Origin: Chrysomallon squamiferum
Taxonomy: Eukaryota > Mollusca > Gastropoda > Neomphalida > Peltospiridae
Length of the DNA: 60,000 bases
Direction of reading: 5' to 3'
Assembly: GCA_012295275.1 (NCBI GenBank)
Contig: CM022677.1
Location: 11,498,441 to 11,558,440, forward strand
Under the pieces are notes generated by a model, which saw nothing but the letters and a program-made list of their open reading frames with translations, did no database searches and was not told where the DNA came from. The number at the start of each line of letters is the position of its first letter. The first letter of the stretch is position 1. This document shows positions 1 to 12,238 of this stretch, in pieces. The position numbers were made by a program, and so were the translations under genes.

Positions 1-2172
1 TTTAAATCCGAGTGTTTTAAATAGGGGTCATGTTTCGTCTTTATTTACCGAGTACGTTCAAGTTAGGTTTACATGTTAAACATTATTATACTGTTTCTAT
101 TAATGACGCAATCGTTGCCTTCGTAACGGCGTTGTTCCTAGTTTTATTCGAGTACGTCTCATTAGTCTTCAGCGCTTTTTATTAATTATTCCTCATATTT
201 TCTGAGCGCGCGGCTCACATATTAAAATATATTATTGTAATGTCGTTGCCGTCGTACTAGGCGTTGCCCCTAACGTTATTGGTGTACACTTCACTATTCT
301 TATTAAAATATATTATTATCTCCGTTAATGTCGCCGTCGTTGTCATCGTAAAGCGGTTATTCGTAATGTTTTTGGAGTACTTATCATTATTCTTTTAAAA
401 AACATCACAAAAACATTATTAAAAATATGTAGAAATTTCACTGTGCACAATGACAACAGTCACAGACTTTCACTGGAACTGTCTCATTTATGTATGAGAA
501 TGGTTTTTATTTTTACTATGACAGATGAGAAAACATTAATGAAATATACATATTTATATACTTTGTTTTTTCTTTGAGTGTCTGAATGAAAATAAAATAT
601 CTTATTCAGCTGTCTCTCTCTTTCACTTAGCTCCGTCTTTGTCACTGTCTCGTTGTCTCTAAATTGTCTCAATCTAATTATCTGCCTCATTCACGTGTTT
701 TATAATTATTTTTATAATGATCTCTTTTTATAATTATTTCATTTATTTGTTGTATTTATTATTATTAATTATTGCTTGGATATAGTCAGAAATTAAAGTG
801 AAGAAGAGAGCTAGAAGTGACATCACTGTATTTCAAACTCAATGTGCAGCCAGTTAACTAAATTTTCAGCAGAATCAAAACAGTCTTAAATTCCACCACA
901 ACGTTAGACAAAATTGGACTTTGACATCTAGTTTTTTAATGAAATAGTTGTTTAAATTAGCAACAATAAATGTAACTTATTTTTCTTTACTATCAGATTT
1001 TGTAAAAAAACATATTGTTACTTCACTTAGTATTTTATCAAGAGAGAATAAAAATAACAAACTCACATTAGCTATTTCTGAATAACGAGAATTAATTTGA
1101 ATTATTTTATTATTTTTTTTAATTATTATTACTATTATTATATTTATTTTTATTACCCTTACTGTTGTTATTACTATTACTATTATTATAATTATCATTA
1201 TTATTATTATAATTACTACTGTGTTATTATTATAATTATTATTATTATAAATAATTCTGCCTATTCACTGGGTTCCTTCATTAGGAAATAAAACTAAACA
1301 ACTTTCTTAGCTGAAATGGATGGTTTTTTTATTGCATACAAATTAACATTAAACATGATAACGACCATTTCCCATCGTGATGTTTGCTTTATAATGAAGT
1401 AACTATTCACACCAGCCCACAAAACACATTTGCATATTATTTCAGATTCAGCTTGTGCCTTTACAATGTTTTTGTGTACGTTTTTACTGATCTAGGTTTA
1501 CATATAATTAAATTTGAATAGATTATAGGCCATCAAATGAGAAATTTATATCATTTAAAATTTATTTTAAATGTTTTGATACAATCTATTTTTAATTAAT
1601 TTTTGTTTTAGACAGGAGCTGACAAAATGGAAATTTACATATATTTAAAACATTTTTAAATTAAACTGTCATGAAATCTATTCATGAATTTTTTTATCAT
1701 ATTGGCAAAAAATACAAAATCTACATACTTGCATATTTAAGGTTAACAAAACATATATATATATATATATATATATCTATTTAATATTTTTAATAGATAA
1801 TTGGGCCAATTAAAGGGAAATTATCTGATTTTTAAAGGTTTTTTTGTTTACAAACACAAAGCCCACTGATATGAAACTCTTTCCAGATGTAATCAGTTGC
1901 AGAAACTGGTACATCTAAACATTCTTTAAATTTCTACACACATATTATACATTGTATTTCTTTTTATTCTTTAACATCAAGACCATACTCTTACACTGTA
2001 AAAGAGAACATTTTGTTTTATAAAGCAAGAATCATCTCTCAGTTAGCAAAACAGCACTTTTGAAAAACTATTTATAAAAAATTTCATAAGGAATGAAACT
2101 GGAAAAATGAAGACATTATTAATAATAATAATTTTCATAACAGTAGTAATAGTAGTGGTAGTAATAATAGTA

Positions 2173-2213
<41 letters not shown>

Positions 2214-2312
2214 CTAGTAATAATAATAATAATACATTTTTTACATTTACCATTTGATATGAGACATTAACTTGAAAGAGTCTATTTTCTGTCATTATCC
2301 ATACAGAAATAT
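1..2312. repeat. Segmental duplication copy A1 (partner 46365-49185)
   Basis: This block is repeated in the same orientation at 46365-49185 with near-identical text over most of its length, for example around 830-1000 (partner about 47440-47600) and 1330-1700 (partner about 47940-48320). Differences are small indels, microsatellite length changes, about 190 bp present only in the partner (about 48722-48912), and a tandem expansion in the partner near 46950-47225. The copy is cut by the left window edge, so the duplication may extend further. It contains (TA)n near 1752-1775 and (AAT)n near 2164-2235. No open frame in it looks like a gene. Confidence 0.9.
20..430 (+). repeat. Dispersed GTCGTTGCC-type repeat, copy 1
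   Basis: Three subunits of roughly 130-150 bp each carry a phrase like TTAATGTCGCCGTCGTTG followed by a TCGTA stretch, a GTTATT stretch and ATTAAAATATATTATTAT. Related arrays occur at about 4620-5070 and 46380-46800 (+) and, inverted, at about 33780-33980. It is non-coding; the family name is unknown. Confidence 0.6.
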
Positions 2313-2500
2313 ATATATATATGTATTATAGAGATATATATATATATATATAAAAACTGAGAAGTATGCCATGTGTATGATTTTTCAGTGAATGACATAG
2401 ATTAATAGAGATAATTATATATCTATATATAGATACAGAGATAGAGATAGATAAGATTGACAGATGAGAGATAGATATGTGAGATAGGTGCATATATATA

Positions 2501-3310
2501 TACCGTATATACTTGTGTACAAGGCGACCTTATGTATAAGTCGACTGTAGATTCCAGGCACCGTCACTAGTTTTAGACCAGTGTGACAGTGCCATGAAGG
2601 CCTACATTGTACGCCTACTGTAACATAACTTGCACGAGCTGTAACTTGCACGTGCAATTCAAAGTAAGATAATTTCGGAACCTCAGCAATTTTTTTTCTA
2701 TCGAAACTCTGCTACAAGACACGCCCCCGATCCTATTCCTAGCGCGCTAATTGGCCGAGGCTTTGCGCACTTGGCAACCGACTAGAATAACAAATATGGC
2801 GAGAAGTTGAACTGATTTTTGTTGCAGAACGTTTATAGAAATTTAGTTTGTTTTCGATTTGTCGGTAGTGGATATTAATGACGATTGCAATATTATTTCA
2901 CCAAATTCTTTACAATTACACAAGTGAGTTTTGTTTATGAAATTTAGTGCAATTTGGCAGAGAAGTCTGCATTCCTAGATCATTGCAAGACGCCGTAAGG
3001 CATAACACCGTACTGACGGTTTTCTCGCTTTAAAATGTATTTTTATGTCATTAAACGGAAGAATATCATGTTTTACATTCATATTTGGTTTTGTTATTTA
3101 ATTTTTCCAAATTTTTTATATGATAAAATTATATTTTTGAAAAGCTGAAAGACCACGATTATTTTAGATGCATCCCGTAGCAAAAAATAGTCAAAATGGC
3201 GACTCTTCAGCAACAGCTACAAAAGCATTACCTATGTATAAGTCGACCCCCAAAATATTACCTTAATATAGTCTCCCAAAAATTTGACTTATACACAAGT
3301 ATATACGGTA
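2501..3310. mobile_element. Non-autonomous terminal-inverted-repeat DNA element
   Basis: The left end TACCGTATATACTTGTGTA and the right end, read on the minus strand, are inverted copies: TACCGTATATACTTGTGTA again starts the right side. A second internal pair, TATGTATAAGTCGAC, lies near each end. The body is about 810 bp, has a G+C-richer centre than its flanks and holds no transposase frame. Both sides are (TA)n, so a TATA or TA target duplication would be invisible. Ends and size suggest a MITE-like element; the superfamily cannot be settled from the sequence alone. Confidence 0.75.
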
Positions 3311-4324
<1,014 letters not shown>

Positions 4325-4619
4325 TCAAATACGACCTACCTACATAACTACCTATCTTATCTATTTTTCTTGTATATATAAATTATATTTCATTTTACAA
4401 TCCTATCAATCATCTATCCATCTCCTTGCTTACCTGTCTACATAACCTTCCTTCAAATCTCCCTCATTTTTCTATTTCTGTATATCTATTTTTTTTCTGT
4501 GAAAAAAGCATGTTTTTTAATGTTCATTTTACATTATAAGATTTCAGTTTATTGTGAATGAAACTGGATTTTAGAAGAAAATTTGCAGATTGTTCAGGTT
4601 TAATTTTCACAATCATTAT

Positions 4620-5070
4620 ACGTTTTATCTTACCCTTTTAATACATATTTCAGTTAACGTCACCGTCATTGCTTTCTTAGTGTGCACATCCTATATTGAA
4701 ATGTGTTACTCTTATTAGAATTAATGTAATTTTTTTTATTATTTTGAGCATTTTAATAACTATTATTCTTACTTTCTTTGTGTCTGCATTAAAGTATAAT
4801 ATTACTATTTCTGTTAATGTCACTGTCGTTGCTGTTGTATCTCTGTTTTTCTTAAGGTTCACTTTTCATTATTCTTTTGTGCTTGTTATTACTATTATTC
4901 TTGCATTCTTAGTGTGCACCTGCTATTTCAAAATATGTTATTCTATTTCTGTTAACGTCACCATCATTGCCTTCGCATCTGTGTTCTCCTTGATGTTATT
5001 TGTGTACTTTTATTTATTCTCTTTCTATTAATTCTTAGACTCACTTTCAGTGATAATTAAAATATATTAT
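4620..5070 (+). repeat. Dispersed GTCGTTGCC-type repeat, copy 2
   Basis: At least three tandem subunits with TCTGTTAATGTCACTGTCG-like cores, each followed by a GTGTGCAC segment and TATTATTCT. The hydrophobic 111-residue frame at 4696-5031 is a by-product of this pyrimidine-rich repeat. Confidence 0.55.
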
Positions 5071-5272
5071 TAGTATTTCTATTAGTGAAAATTCCAGAAA
5101 GGTTTCCTTATAGACTCAGTCTTTGATACTTTTCACAATGAGACATGCAGTTTATTACCATCATTTTAATTTCACATTTTACTGTCAGGATTTGATTTAT
5201 GATATTTTGACAGACACATATATTTGTTGTTATTATTATTATTATTATTATTATTCTAAATCTTAATTTCAG
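5071..5272. other. Non-coding AT-rich DNA
   Basis: Contains an (ATT)n run at about 5229-5255; nothing else seen. Confidence 0.4.
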
Positions 5273-6341
5273 GATTGATTTATGGTGTTCTAGAGATCAG
5301 AAAGTGCAGAAGGCCCTATTGAGGTTAACATGTAATATCAATTTATTCAACAAGGTAATGTGAAGTTATATTGGTTTAATTATCCAAATTAAATAAAAAT
5401 AAAATAAATAATTTCTTCATGAATAATTGTTTAAAATGAAATTATAATAGTAATTTTAATCGTTATTTTGATCTCAGACTTTTTACATTATTAAACAATG
5501 TGATATGATTAATTAATCATGCTAAACATCATAAGTTTAAATCTTTGTAATAGTTTAAATTAATGATTCTGTATTTTATAATATCAGTGTCTATAGATTT
5601 TCCTGACAATGTATCAAGAAAAAACATTTAGTTAAATTATGTTTTATTTAGGAATCTGGAAATGTACACATATCTTAATGTTATTTCTGTATATTTTAGT
5701 AAAAAAAAAATAAAATAAAATAAAGATAAAAATATTTTTATTAATAATTTAGAAATACTGATGTCAGCTTGCCATCACATCATTTTACATCAAGAACAAA
5801 ATAACTGTAATATTTACTATTACAGAATTCTCAGTATCCAAGATTTTACAATGGTGTTGTTGTGTGATGCTGATGTCAACACTCCTACCTATATCAGCAA
5901 ATACTACTGGGTAAAGTTATTATAACAATTTTACTATTTGAATTAGTTTGAACATTTAAATAAAGAATATTTTATTACCAGTATCAGGAATTTGAAATTT
6001 ACTTAAACCAGTGTCGTAAAATATTCTTAACAGAAGTGTCCCAATAGATTGTTCTGTATTATTTATTAAATACAAAATATAAACAGTTAATAACGCTATA
6101 GTATTACACTTCATTATCAACATATTAAGTTATTAAGTACAGAGATAGAGCTAGTTAATAACTTTATTAACATGTTTGTTTATAACAAAATTTAAGATGA
6201 CAATCAAGGACTTGCTCATGTGAAAATATTTAAATAATTTTTGTTTCCTGGTTTTACAGGGATCTTTGGATTTTTAGTTTTTCAGCTAAAATAATGTGGA
6301 AGATTCTAGAAAGTCACCCAGATGTCAGTCTCAAAAACCAG
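5273..6341 (+). other. Three exon-like segments of an unidentified gene
   Basis: Segments 5273-5354, 5826-5910 and 6260-6341 each sit between an AG acceptor with some pyrimidine tract and a GT donor (GTAATG, GTAAAG, GTGAGC). Each has one open frame after a leading single base, with coding-like content such as RDQKVQKALLRLTC, CDADVNTPTYISKYYW and MWKILESHPDVSLKNQ. Lengths are 82, 85 and 82 bases, so the open frames do not chain directly (each needs two bases from a preceding exon but leaves none). Either exons are missing between them or the gene is decayed. I do not recognise the family. Confidence 0.3.
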
Positions 6342-6639
6342 GTGAGCCTCTCATTACACAGTAGACTGTGACAAAAACGAAACTATGAATTAATCTAACT
6401 ACTGTTTAACTTGATAGTGAACTTGGTTATCAAGTCTTTTAGGTTTGTGCTGTAAAATAGGGTCTACAGCTATTTGGTTGAAACCAAGAACTAGGGTGGG
6501 TGTTTTGTCATCAGTGGTAGAAGTAGAAGAGCTTCAGTCAATAAACAACATGGAGGTAAAATTCAGAAAGACAGGAAAAGGAGAAGAGATTTGCATGGAG
6601 CAGATTACAGTTAGTATACACAGAATTTGACAGATTTCA

Positions 6640-8165
6640 AGTTGATATCTCAAACTGTGATTATTCCAATGAGCAGAAGAAAAAGTTAGAAAGAATACTT
6701 AACAAATACTCTGATGTTAAAGTGAATACTTAACTGTATTTGCTAAAGATGACGTTGATTTGGGGTTTACTGTAAAATATCATATATGCACAATTGATAA
6801 CATACTAGTGTCACCCATACAGAAGAATTTCACACAGTCAGTATCAGAAAGTCAAGGAGTGATCAAGAAACTTATAACAAGATGCAATTTGACCCAGCCA
6901 CAGCCCATATTCATCTCCTATTGTTATAGTGAGAAAAACAGACAACACAATTCATCTGTGTGTGGACTACAGGTGGCTGAATGCTAAAACTAGGAAAGAC
7001 TGCTTTCCACTACCCACAATAGAAGAGTCATTAGATGCTTTGCACAGAGCAAATTGGTTCACTACACGGATATGGCCAGTGAATACAACCAAATTGCAGT
7101 TGAGGATAAAAACAAAGACAAAATTGCATTCATCACGCCAATGGATTTGTTTGAATACAATCGAATGCAGTTTGGTTTATCAGGAGCACCAGCCACATTT
7201 CAAAGACTTTAGAGAGCAGATATTTCAGTTCTGTTTTTTTATGTGTGCATAGATTAACTAGAAGAAGTTTTAAACATTTTGAAACAGCATGGGCTCAGAC
7301 AAAAACCAAGCTAAGGCTGTTTCCTTAAGAAAAGTGAAATATCTAGGACGTGATGTCTAGAGATGGGGTAGTTACAGATCCAGACAAAATAAAGGCTGTT
7401 CTTGAATGGGAAGTTCCAAAGACACCAAAGGACCTGATGTCATTTTTGCAGTTTGCCTGATACTTCAGATGATATGTTAAAGGATTCTCAGTTACTGCTC
7501 AACCTTTGCATTCTTTGGTGAACAGGTTCCGAGATAAGAAAAATCAAGCATTGTTAAAGGGTGCTTGGGATGAGAGTTGTCAAAAAGCTTTCAATACTTT
7601 AAAAGAGAAGTTAACTTCAGCTCCAATATGAGGATACACTGATTTCAGTGAACTTTTCATTGTGGAAACTGCTGACAGTTTTCATTGAGTGGGAATAGTT
7701 CTGTCACAGGAGCAAAATGGGCAAAGGTAAGAACTTACATATGTTAGGCAGAACTTGAGACCCACTGAGAGAAACATGAATAATAACAGTTCCAGGAAAT
7801 TAGAGTTTGTTGGTCTGAAATGGGCTGTGACCGAAAAGATTGAAAATTATCTTCTCAAACATCAATTTACCATATATACAGACAACAGTCCACTAAGTCA
7901 TCTTGATAACATAAAACTACACGCAGTGGAATAAACATGGGGGTCTCAGCTGGTAGAATTTGATTTTTATGTGAAATATCATTCAACCCAATAAGAATGC
8001 CGATGGTCTGTCCAGGAAGAAATTTCACAGAACAACATCTACTTCAGTGGAAGCTGCTGTGAGAGATACTGCTAGTAGTACAGAAGTTCCTCAAACAATG
8101 AGACAAGTTATAAAGCGTGGTGGGAGAAAAGTCGCACAATAAATGGTAACAGTGGAACAGTTTCA
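6640..8165 (+). pseudogene. Decayed Ty3/gypsy-type retrotransposon pol
   Basis: Scattered frames translate to pieces of a retrotransposon polyprotein in the correct order. A reverse-transcriptase part lies near 6925-7230, with VDYRWLNAKTRKDCFPLP and, in another frame, a FGLSGAPATF-like motif near 7170-7205. An RNase H part lies near 7780-7990, with YTDNSPLSHLDN at about 7878-7910. The frame shifts repeatedly, stops interrupt it and the YXDD region is disrupted. No LTRs, gag or integrase are clear. It is a dead fragment in the same orientation as the nearby exon-like segments. Confidence 0.85.
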
Positions 8166-9423
8166 TGAAACTATGGAAGCCACAACATCATTTCCAAGCT
8201 TTAGAAGAACTAGCAGTGATGAAGGCAAAAGACAAGTTAATAAGGAGATTGCTGTATTACATGGCTACCACGCAGAGCTGAGAGAAGATTAGAAGAATCA
8301 GGTTTCTTCATGCTAATCTGGCAATGGGAAAGATTATTTCTTGAAAACAAAGTACTTTACAGAAAAGTAAAGGACCCCAACTTGGCAAGTTTGCTGTTCA
8401 TCTTATCTAGAAGAAATATCATCAAATACCTTCCTCTCTACAAACATAAATACAATTATAATTAATAAATATTGTCTTAAAATGACTTAGAAAATATCCT
8501 TTTGACCTGAAAAACAGAAGTATTTGCTGATTGTGTTGAATGGTTTAATTATCTAAATCTGTTGTATTATCTACATTCAAGGATCTTCTGTCTGAAATGT
8601 TTAATTACGTGTGCACACATGGACAGGAAGACACATTTCAGTTTCTTTTATAATGGCGCCAGAAACAGTCTGGTGTAAGCACTAATGTGATTTGATTCTG
8701 TGCCTACCCACACTTCATACCACTGACTTACACATTAACTAGTGAGAAGTGTTTGATAATCATACAGAAAACACAGCAGTCAGTTTAATTCATAGTTTAC
8801 AGTTTTCTCTCTCACTTTATTCCAGTGATTAACCCCTGTGAAATAAAATACTTGATAACCAATTTGACTAGAAAATAAAATAAAATAAAATAAGGAAAGA
8901 AAATAATTAGGAAAAGCAGCTAAAAAAAATTCATAAATCGTGTTTCTCCTCGATATAATAGCTATTGAAACAGACCTATTATTTTACTAATTATTTATTT
9001 ATTATTATTTTTATTATATGTAAATTAACAGAATTTAACTTTAAACACAGTAAATGTTTAAAAAAAGATAAAAAATTAAAACCTGATATCACATAATTCT
9101 AATTTTCATTTAGAATTTAACAATTTATAAAACTGTTTATTTCTTTAAAACATTATTCCAAAATCTGTAGAAATTAATGGTGGTTTAAGGCCCAGCACAG
9201 ACACAATACAAGATACATTATTAATGGAGCTCAGTGTGGAATGGGAAATGCTAATGTTTCAAGGATAGAGTGAGCTCTGGGATCATTTCAGATTCTTATC
9301 TATTAAAACTAGTTGTAATTAAAACATTTATCAATTTAAATACTGATAAATTAAAAATTTAATTAACTATTAATCATATATATGTATGTTATAAGTTTTA
9401 ATAATTCATGTACTTCTGTGTTA
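8166..9423. other. Non-coding AT-rich DNA
   Basis: No frame, structured repeat or RNA gene was recognised. It contains an A-rich (AAAAT)n patch near 8873-8892. Confidence 0.4.
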
Positions 9424-11095
9424 TATTTAAGATGACTGAACTTCCACTGCAGTCCATGTTGTCCACAATGTTGATCATGTCAGTTCACGTGACAGAATTC
9501 TCACATTGTCTCCACGTTGTCTGGGCAGAATGTTCTCTACAGATCAAAGGTTTGAAACTGCTGGGTTTTATAGGTTTCAAAGATATAATTAAACTAATAC
9601 TATATAAGAAAATAAGTAAAACAGAAAAGTTATTATTAACAAAGATCTTATATACAACATCCTATGTTTTTGAAATTAAAAAATAAATAAATAAAAAAGA
9701 TAAAAGCAAAGTGAACTCTTTATTATTAAAATCCAAGAAAAAAAGACATCCAAAATATTATTTTGTTTATTTATTGTGAACAATCTTGTTAATTATAAAG
9801 TTTGACACAAAACTGAAGAAACTTGCTGATTATGAACACTAAAAATTATAAACTTCTGTATTTTTAAAAAAATAACAGACAAGCAGATAATTTTCAAGAG
9901 ATATCTTAATAATGATATAAGATGTAAAATGTATTTATTATGACTAAATCATTTGTAATTTTTAATACTTCAGGTAACTTTTAAATAATAATTTGCTACC
10001 TTTCCAATGATAAATGTTATAGTTAATGTTTTAAGTAAATCAATTTTATTTATCAGTGATAAGTTTTGTTTATTATTTTTACAGGATAAACAAGCCCTTG
10101 CTGACCAGAAAAAGTTCTATCAGGCCAAGGATGACCACTTGACCAGGCTTGTAGTACAATTCAGTGAAGAACAATCACTTCTCCGGTTTGTGGTGTTAAA
10201 AGAAATTTGTACAAACTCAGAAACTCAGATGAGTTCAATTGTTTGAAATCTGATGCTGAGTATAATGGACAGGTAATTCAGTTTACAACTAAATTTTATA
10301 AACTGTAAAATATAAATCATTTAATGCCATATGAGAATATTTTAATATTATTATTATATATAATTTTCTTTTTTTAACTAATGGTATCTGTAGATGCAAA
10401 GAAAATGACAAAACGTGACATTGATACAGCAGTTGGGAGAAAAGGACTGTACTTTAGAAAATGTATCTTCAAAAATTAAAACATAAATATTACTGATCTT
10501 ACTTGTTGTCAATTTTTATAAAATATATTAATTTATGTACTTAATTAAAAGTAAAATGGAAGTTACTGCTTTAAGAACGAAAATATATATACAATGAAAA
10601 ATAGACTGTTTAAATAAATATAACTAAACTTTATTTTATTTCAGTTAAATTAACTGTACTTATTATTGGTTGAAAACATTACTTCAGATTCAAATGATAA
10701 AATATAAAATTATAGTGGGTCTTGTTAAAATGTTTGAATGTAATATTTTTTATTTCAGTCATCACAGAAAGCTATTTACAAGAACTGATGTCCACTGAAT
10801 CTAAATGACTTGACAAGTTTGCCTCCAAGTTCTTCAGGTTTTCTGACTGTACTGAACTAAGTAAACAGAAGACAAAACATCTCCACGGTAAATATAAAGA
10901 ACTGAATAACTGGATAAAATAACATTTTAAAAACATTACTTGTGTGAATCATGGACTGTTCTTATTGAAGAATTTATAATATTGTGATACTGAATTTAGA
11001 TTCAAAGTTACAATGTTGTTCATGAAAGATGTGATCAGATATATTCAGTATACTGAACGTTTGGACCAGACACAGCACCAAGTACAGGCAAGTCT
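9424..11095 (+). other. Exon-like segments of an unidentified, probably coiled-coil protein
   Basis: Candidate exons: 9431-9550 (content like PLQSMLSTMLIMSVHVTEF, donor GTTTGA); 10085-10275 (DKQALADQKKFYQAKDDHL, then the frame shifts before a GTAATT donor); about 10400-10485 (TLIQQLGEKDCTLENVSS); about 10770-10889 (SYLQELMSTESK then a stop, then SDCTELSKQKTKHLHG, donor GTAAAT); and about 10990-11090 (MLFMKDVIRYIQYTERLDQ, donor-like GCAAGT). The Glu/Lys/Gln/Leu content suggests a helical protein. In-frame stops and frame changes argue for a decayed gene. It may belong with the segments at 5.3-6.3 kb. The family is not recognised. Confidence 0.3.
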
Positions 11096-11381
11096 GTGAT
11101 AAAACAAGTTACTTTTTAAAAATGATTTAATATCAGAAATCCTTGATTACTTAAAAAGTACACACTTCATATTAAAAAAAAAATGTTTGGTTGAAGGGAG
11201 ATCATTTTTTTTTAAATTTAATTTATATTTTTAAATAATTTTGTTTTGAAAGAATACTGTACTTAATAATCTAATCAAAACTTAAATAAATACCAAGAGT
11301 TCTGGTAAAAATGTACCCTATAAAACATCGTTAAAACATAAAATGGAATCAGTTGACCTATTTAAATAACAGAGTTGAACA
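11096..11381. other. Left host flank of the viral array
   Basis: AT-rich non-coding DNA up to the first viral base at about 11382 (GTTGAACAG, then ACTGGCTTTTGG). The same sequence is not found upstream of the duplicated right flank at 43.28 kb. Confidence 0.5.
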
Positions 11382-11535
11382 GACTGGCTTTTGGCTTTTT
11401 GACCAAATGTACTTTAACACCCGAAGGTGCATAGTCACGTGACATAACGTCATCTCAAAATAAAATAAAAAGTATATAGGGTAGGGTGGAGTGAAAGACA
11501 AGACGTGATATATAGTCAACCTAACTCTTGTGATT
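11382..11535. other. Terminal-only remnant F of a viral genome
   Basis: Begins with half of a hairpin (TGGCTTTTTGACCAAATG up to CCCGAAGG). It then carries a subterminal stretch with TGACATAACGTCAT, CTCAAAATAAAAT, a GGGTAGGGTGGAGTG run and CAACCTAACTCTTGT, in the same order as the left-hand subterminal sequence of the hairpin at 20331. All genes are missing. It is best read as an extreme internal-deletion derivative or as a rearranged array end. Confidence 0.65.
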
Positions 11536-11721
11536 TGTAAAAAAAAACAAAGATCTTCATTACTGGCTTTTGGCTTTTTGACCAAATGTACTTTTAACCC
11601 GAAGGTGCTTAGGCTTCGCCCGAAGGAGCATAAGTTAAAGTACATTTGGTCAAAAAGCCAAAAGCCAAAAGCCAATCATGGGGAACTTTTTTTTTTTTTT
11701 ACAATAACAAGAGTTTAGTTG
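11517..11721. repeat. Viral terminal hairpin 1 (type II tip)
   Basis: A palindrome of about 205 bp. The stem runs from CAACCTAACTCTTGT to its partner ACAAGAGTTTAGTTG and includes GGCTTTTTGACCAAATGTAC paired with GTACATTTGGTCAAAAAGCC. The centre CCCGAAGGTGCTTAGGCTTC GCCCGAAGGAGC forms the small cross-arms. It directly abuts hairpin 2. Confidence 0.85.
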
Positions 11722-11723
11722 AA

Positions 11724-11924
11724 ATTGTAAAAAAAACAAAGTTCCTCACTACATGGCTTTTTAGCTTTTTGGCTTTTTGACCATAATGTACTTTTAACCC
11801 GAAGGTGATAACGTTCCTTCGGGCGTAGCCAGAACCCGAAGGATCATAAGTTAAAAGTACATTATGGTCAAAAAGCCAAAAAGCTAAAAAGCCATGTAGT
11901 GAGGAACTTTGTTTTTTTTACAAT
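11724..11924. repeat. Viral terminal hairpin 2 (type I tip), left end of genome A
   Basis: A 201-bp palindrome with almost perfect arms (ATTGTAAAAAAAACAAAG ... CTTTGTTTTTTTTACAAT). The centre holds three copies of CCGAAGG/CCTTCGG in alternating orientation, which can fold as two short arms of a T. Both stem arms carry the variant CACTACATGG. To the right follows GAGTAGAGTTGATAATCTAT, the genome A subterminal sequence. Confidence 0.9.
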
Positions 11925-12238
11925 AACAAGAGTAGAGTTGATAATCTATCATATCTTGCATTTTCACCCCCACCCCTATTTTTTATTTTGAAGAGAGTAT
12001 ATCATTTAAACGGATATGACGTCATATCCGTTTTTTTAAATGACGTTATTTTATATGACGTCATTTCCGTTATATTGCAGACGATAATAATAGTTTATTT
12101 AAATAATTAACTGAACGAAGGTAATTAATTTTAATAAATAATTTTATTTCAAGAAATAACTTTTAATGAACATTAATATCAACGTAACAACAATAAATCA
12201 GCACTGATTTCTTTTAATGTTTATTATTACGTTTATTT
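11925..12238. promoter_or_regulatory. Genome A left subterminal region with CRE palindromes
   Basis: From the hairpin inward: an A-type subterminal stretch (ATCTTGCATTTTCACCCCCA) that is repeated inverted at 14998-15080, then a 26-bp perfect palindrome at 12008-12033 centred on TGACGTCA (12017-12024), a TGACGTTA, and a second TGACGTCA at 12056-12063. TGACGTCA is the consensus CREB/ATF site. The rest, up to the NS1 stop, is AT-rich. It lies downstream of NS1, so a role in 3' processing, replication or terminal promoter activity is inference. Confidence 0.6.

Noticed and set aside
4696-5031. 111-residue hydrophobic frame resembling a membrane protein
   Set aside because: It lies wholly in a tandem dispersed repeat whose T-rich sequence gives hydrophobic codons by composition.
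5273-11095. Linking all plus-strand exon-like segments into one named coiled-coil gene
   Set aside because: Frames do not chain and several contain stops; no family could be recognised, so they are listed only as candidates.
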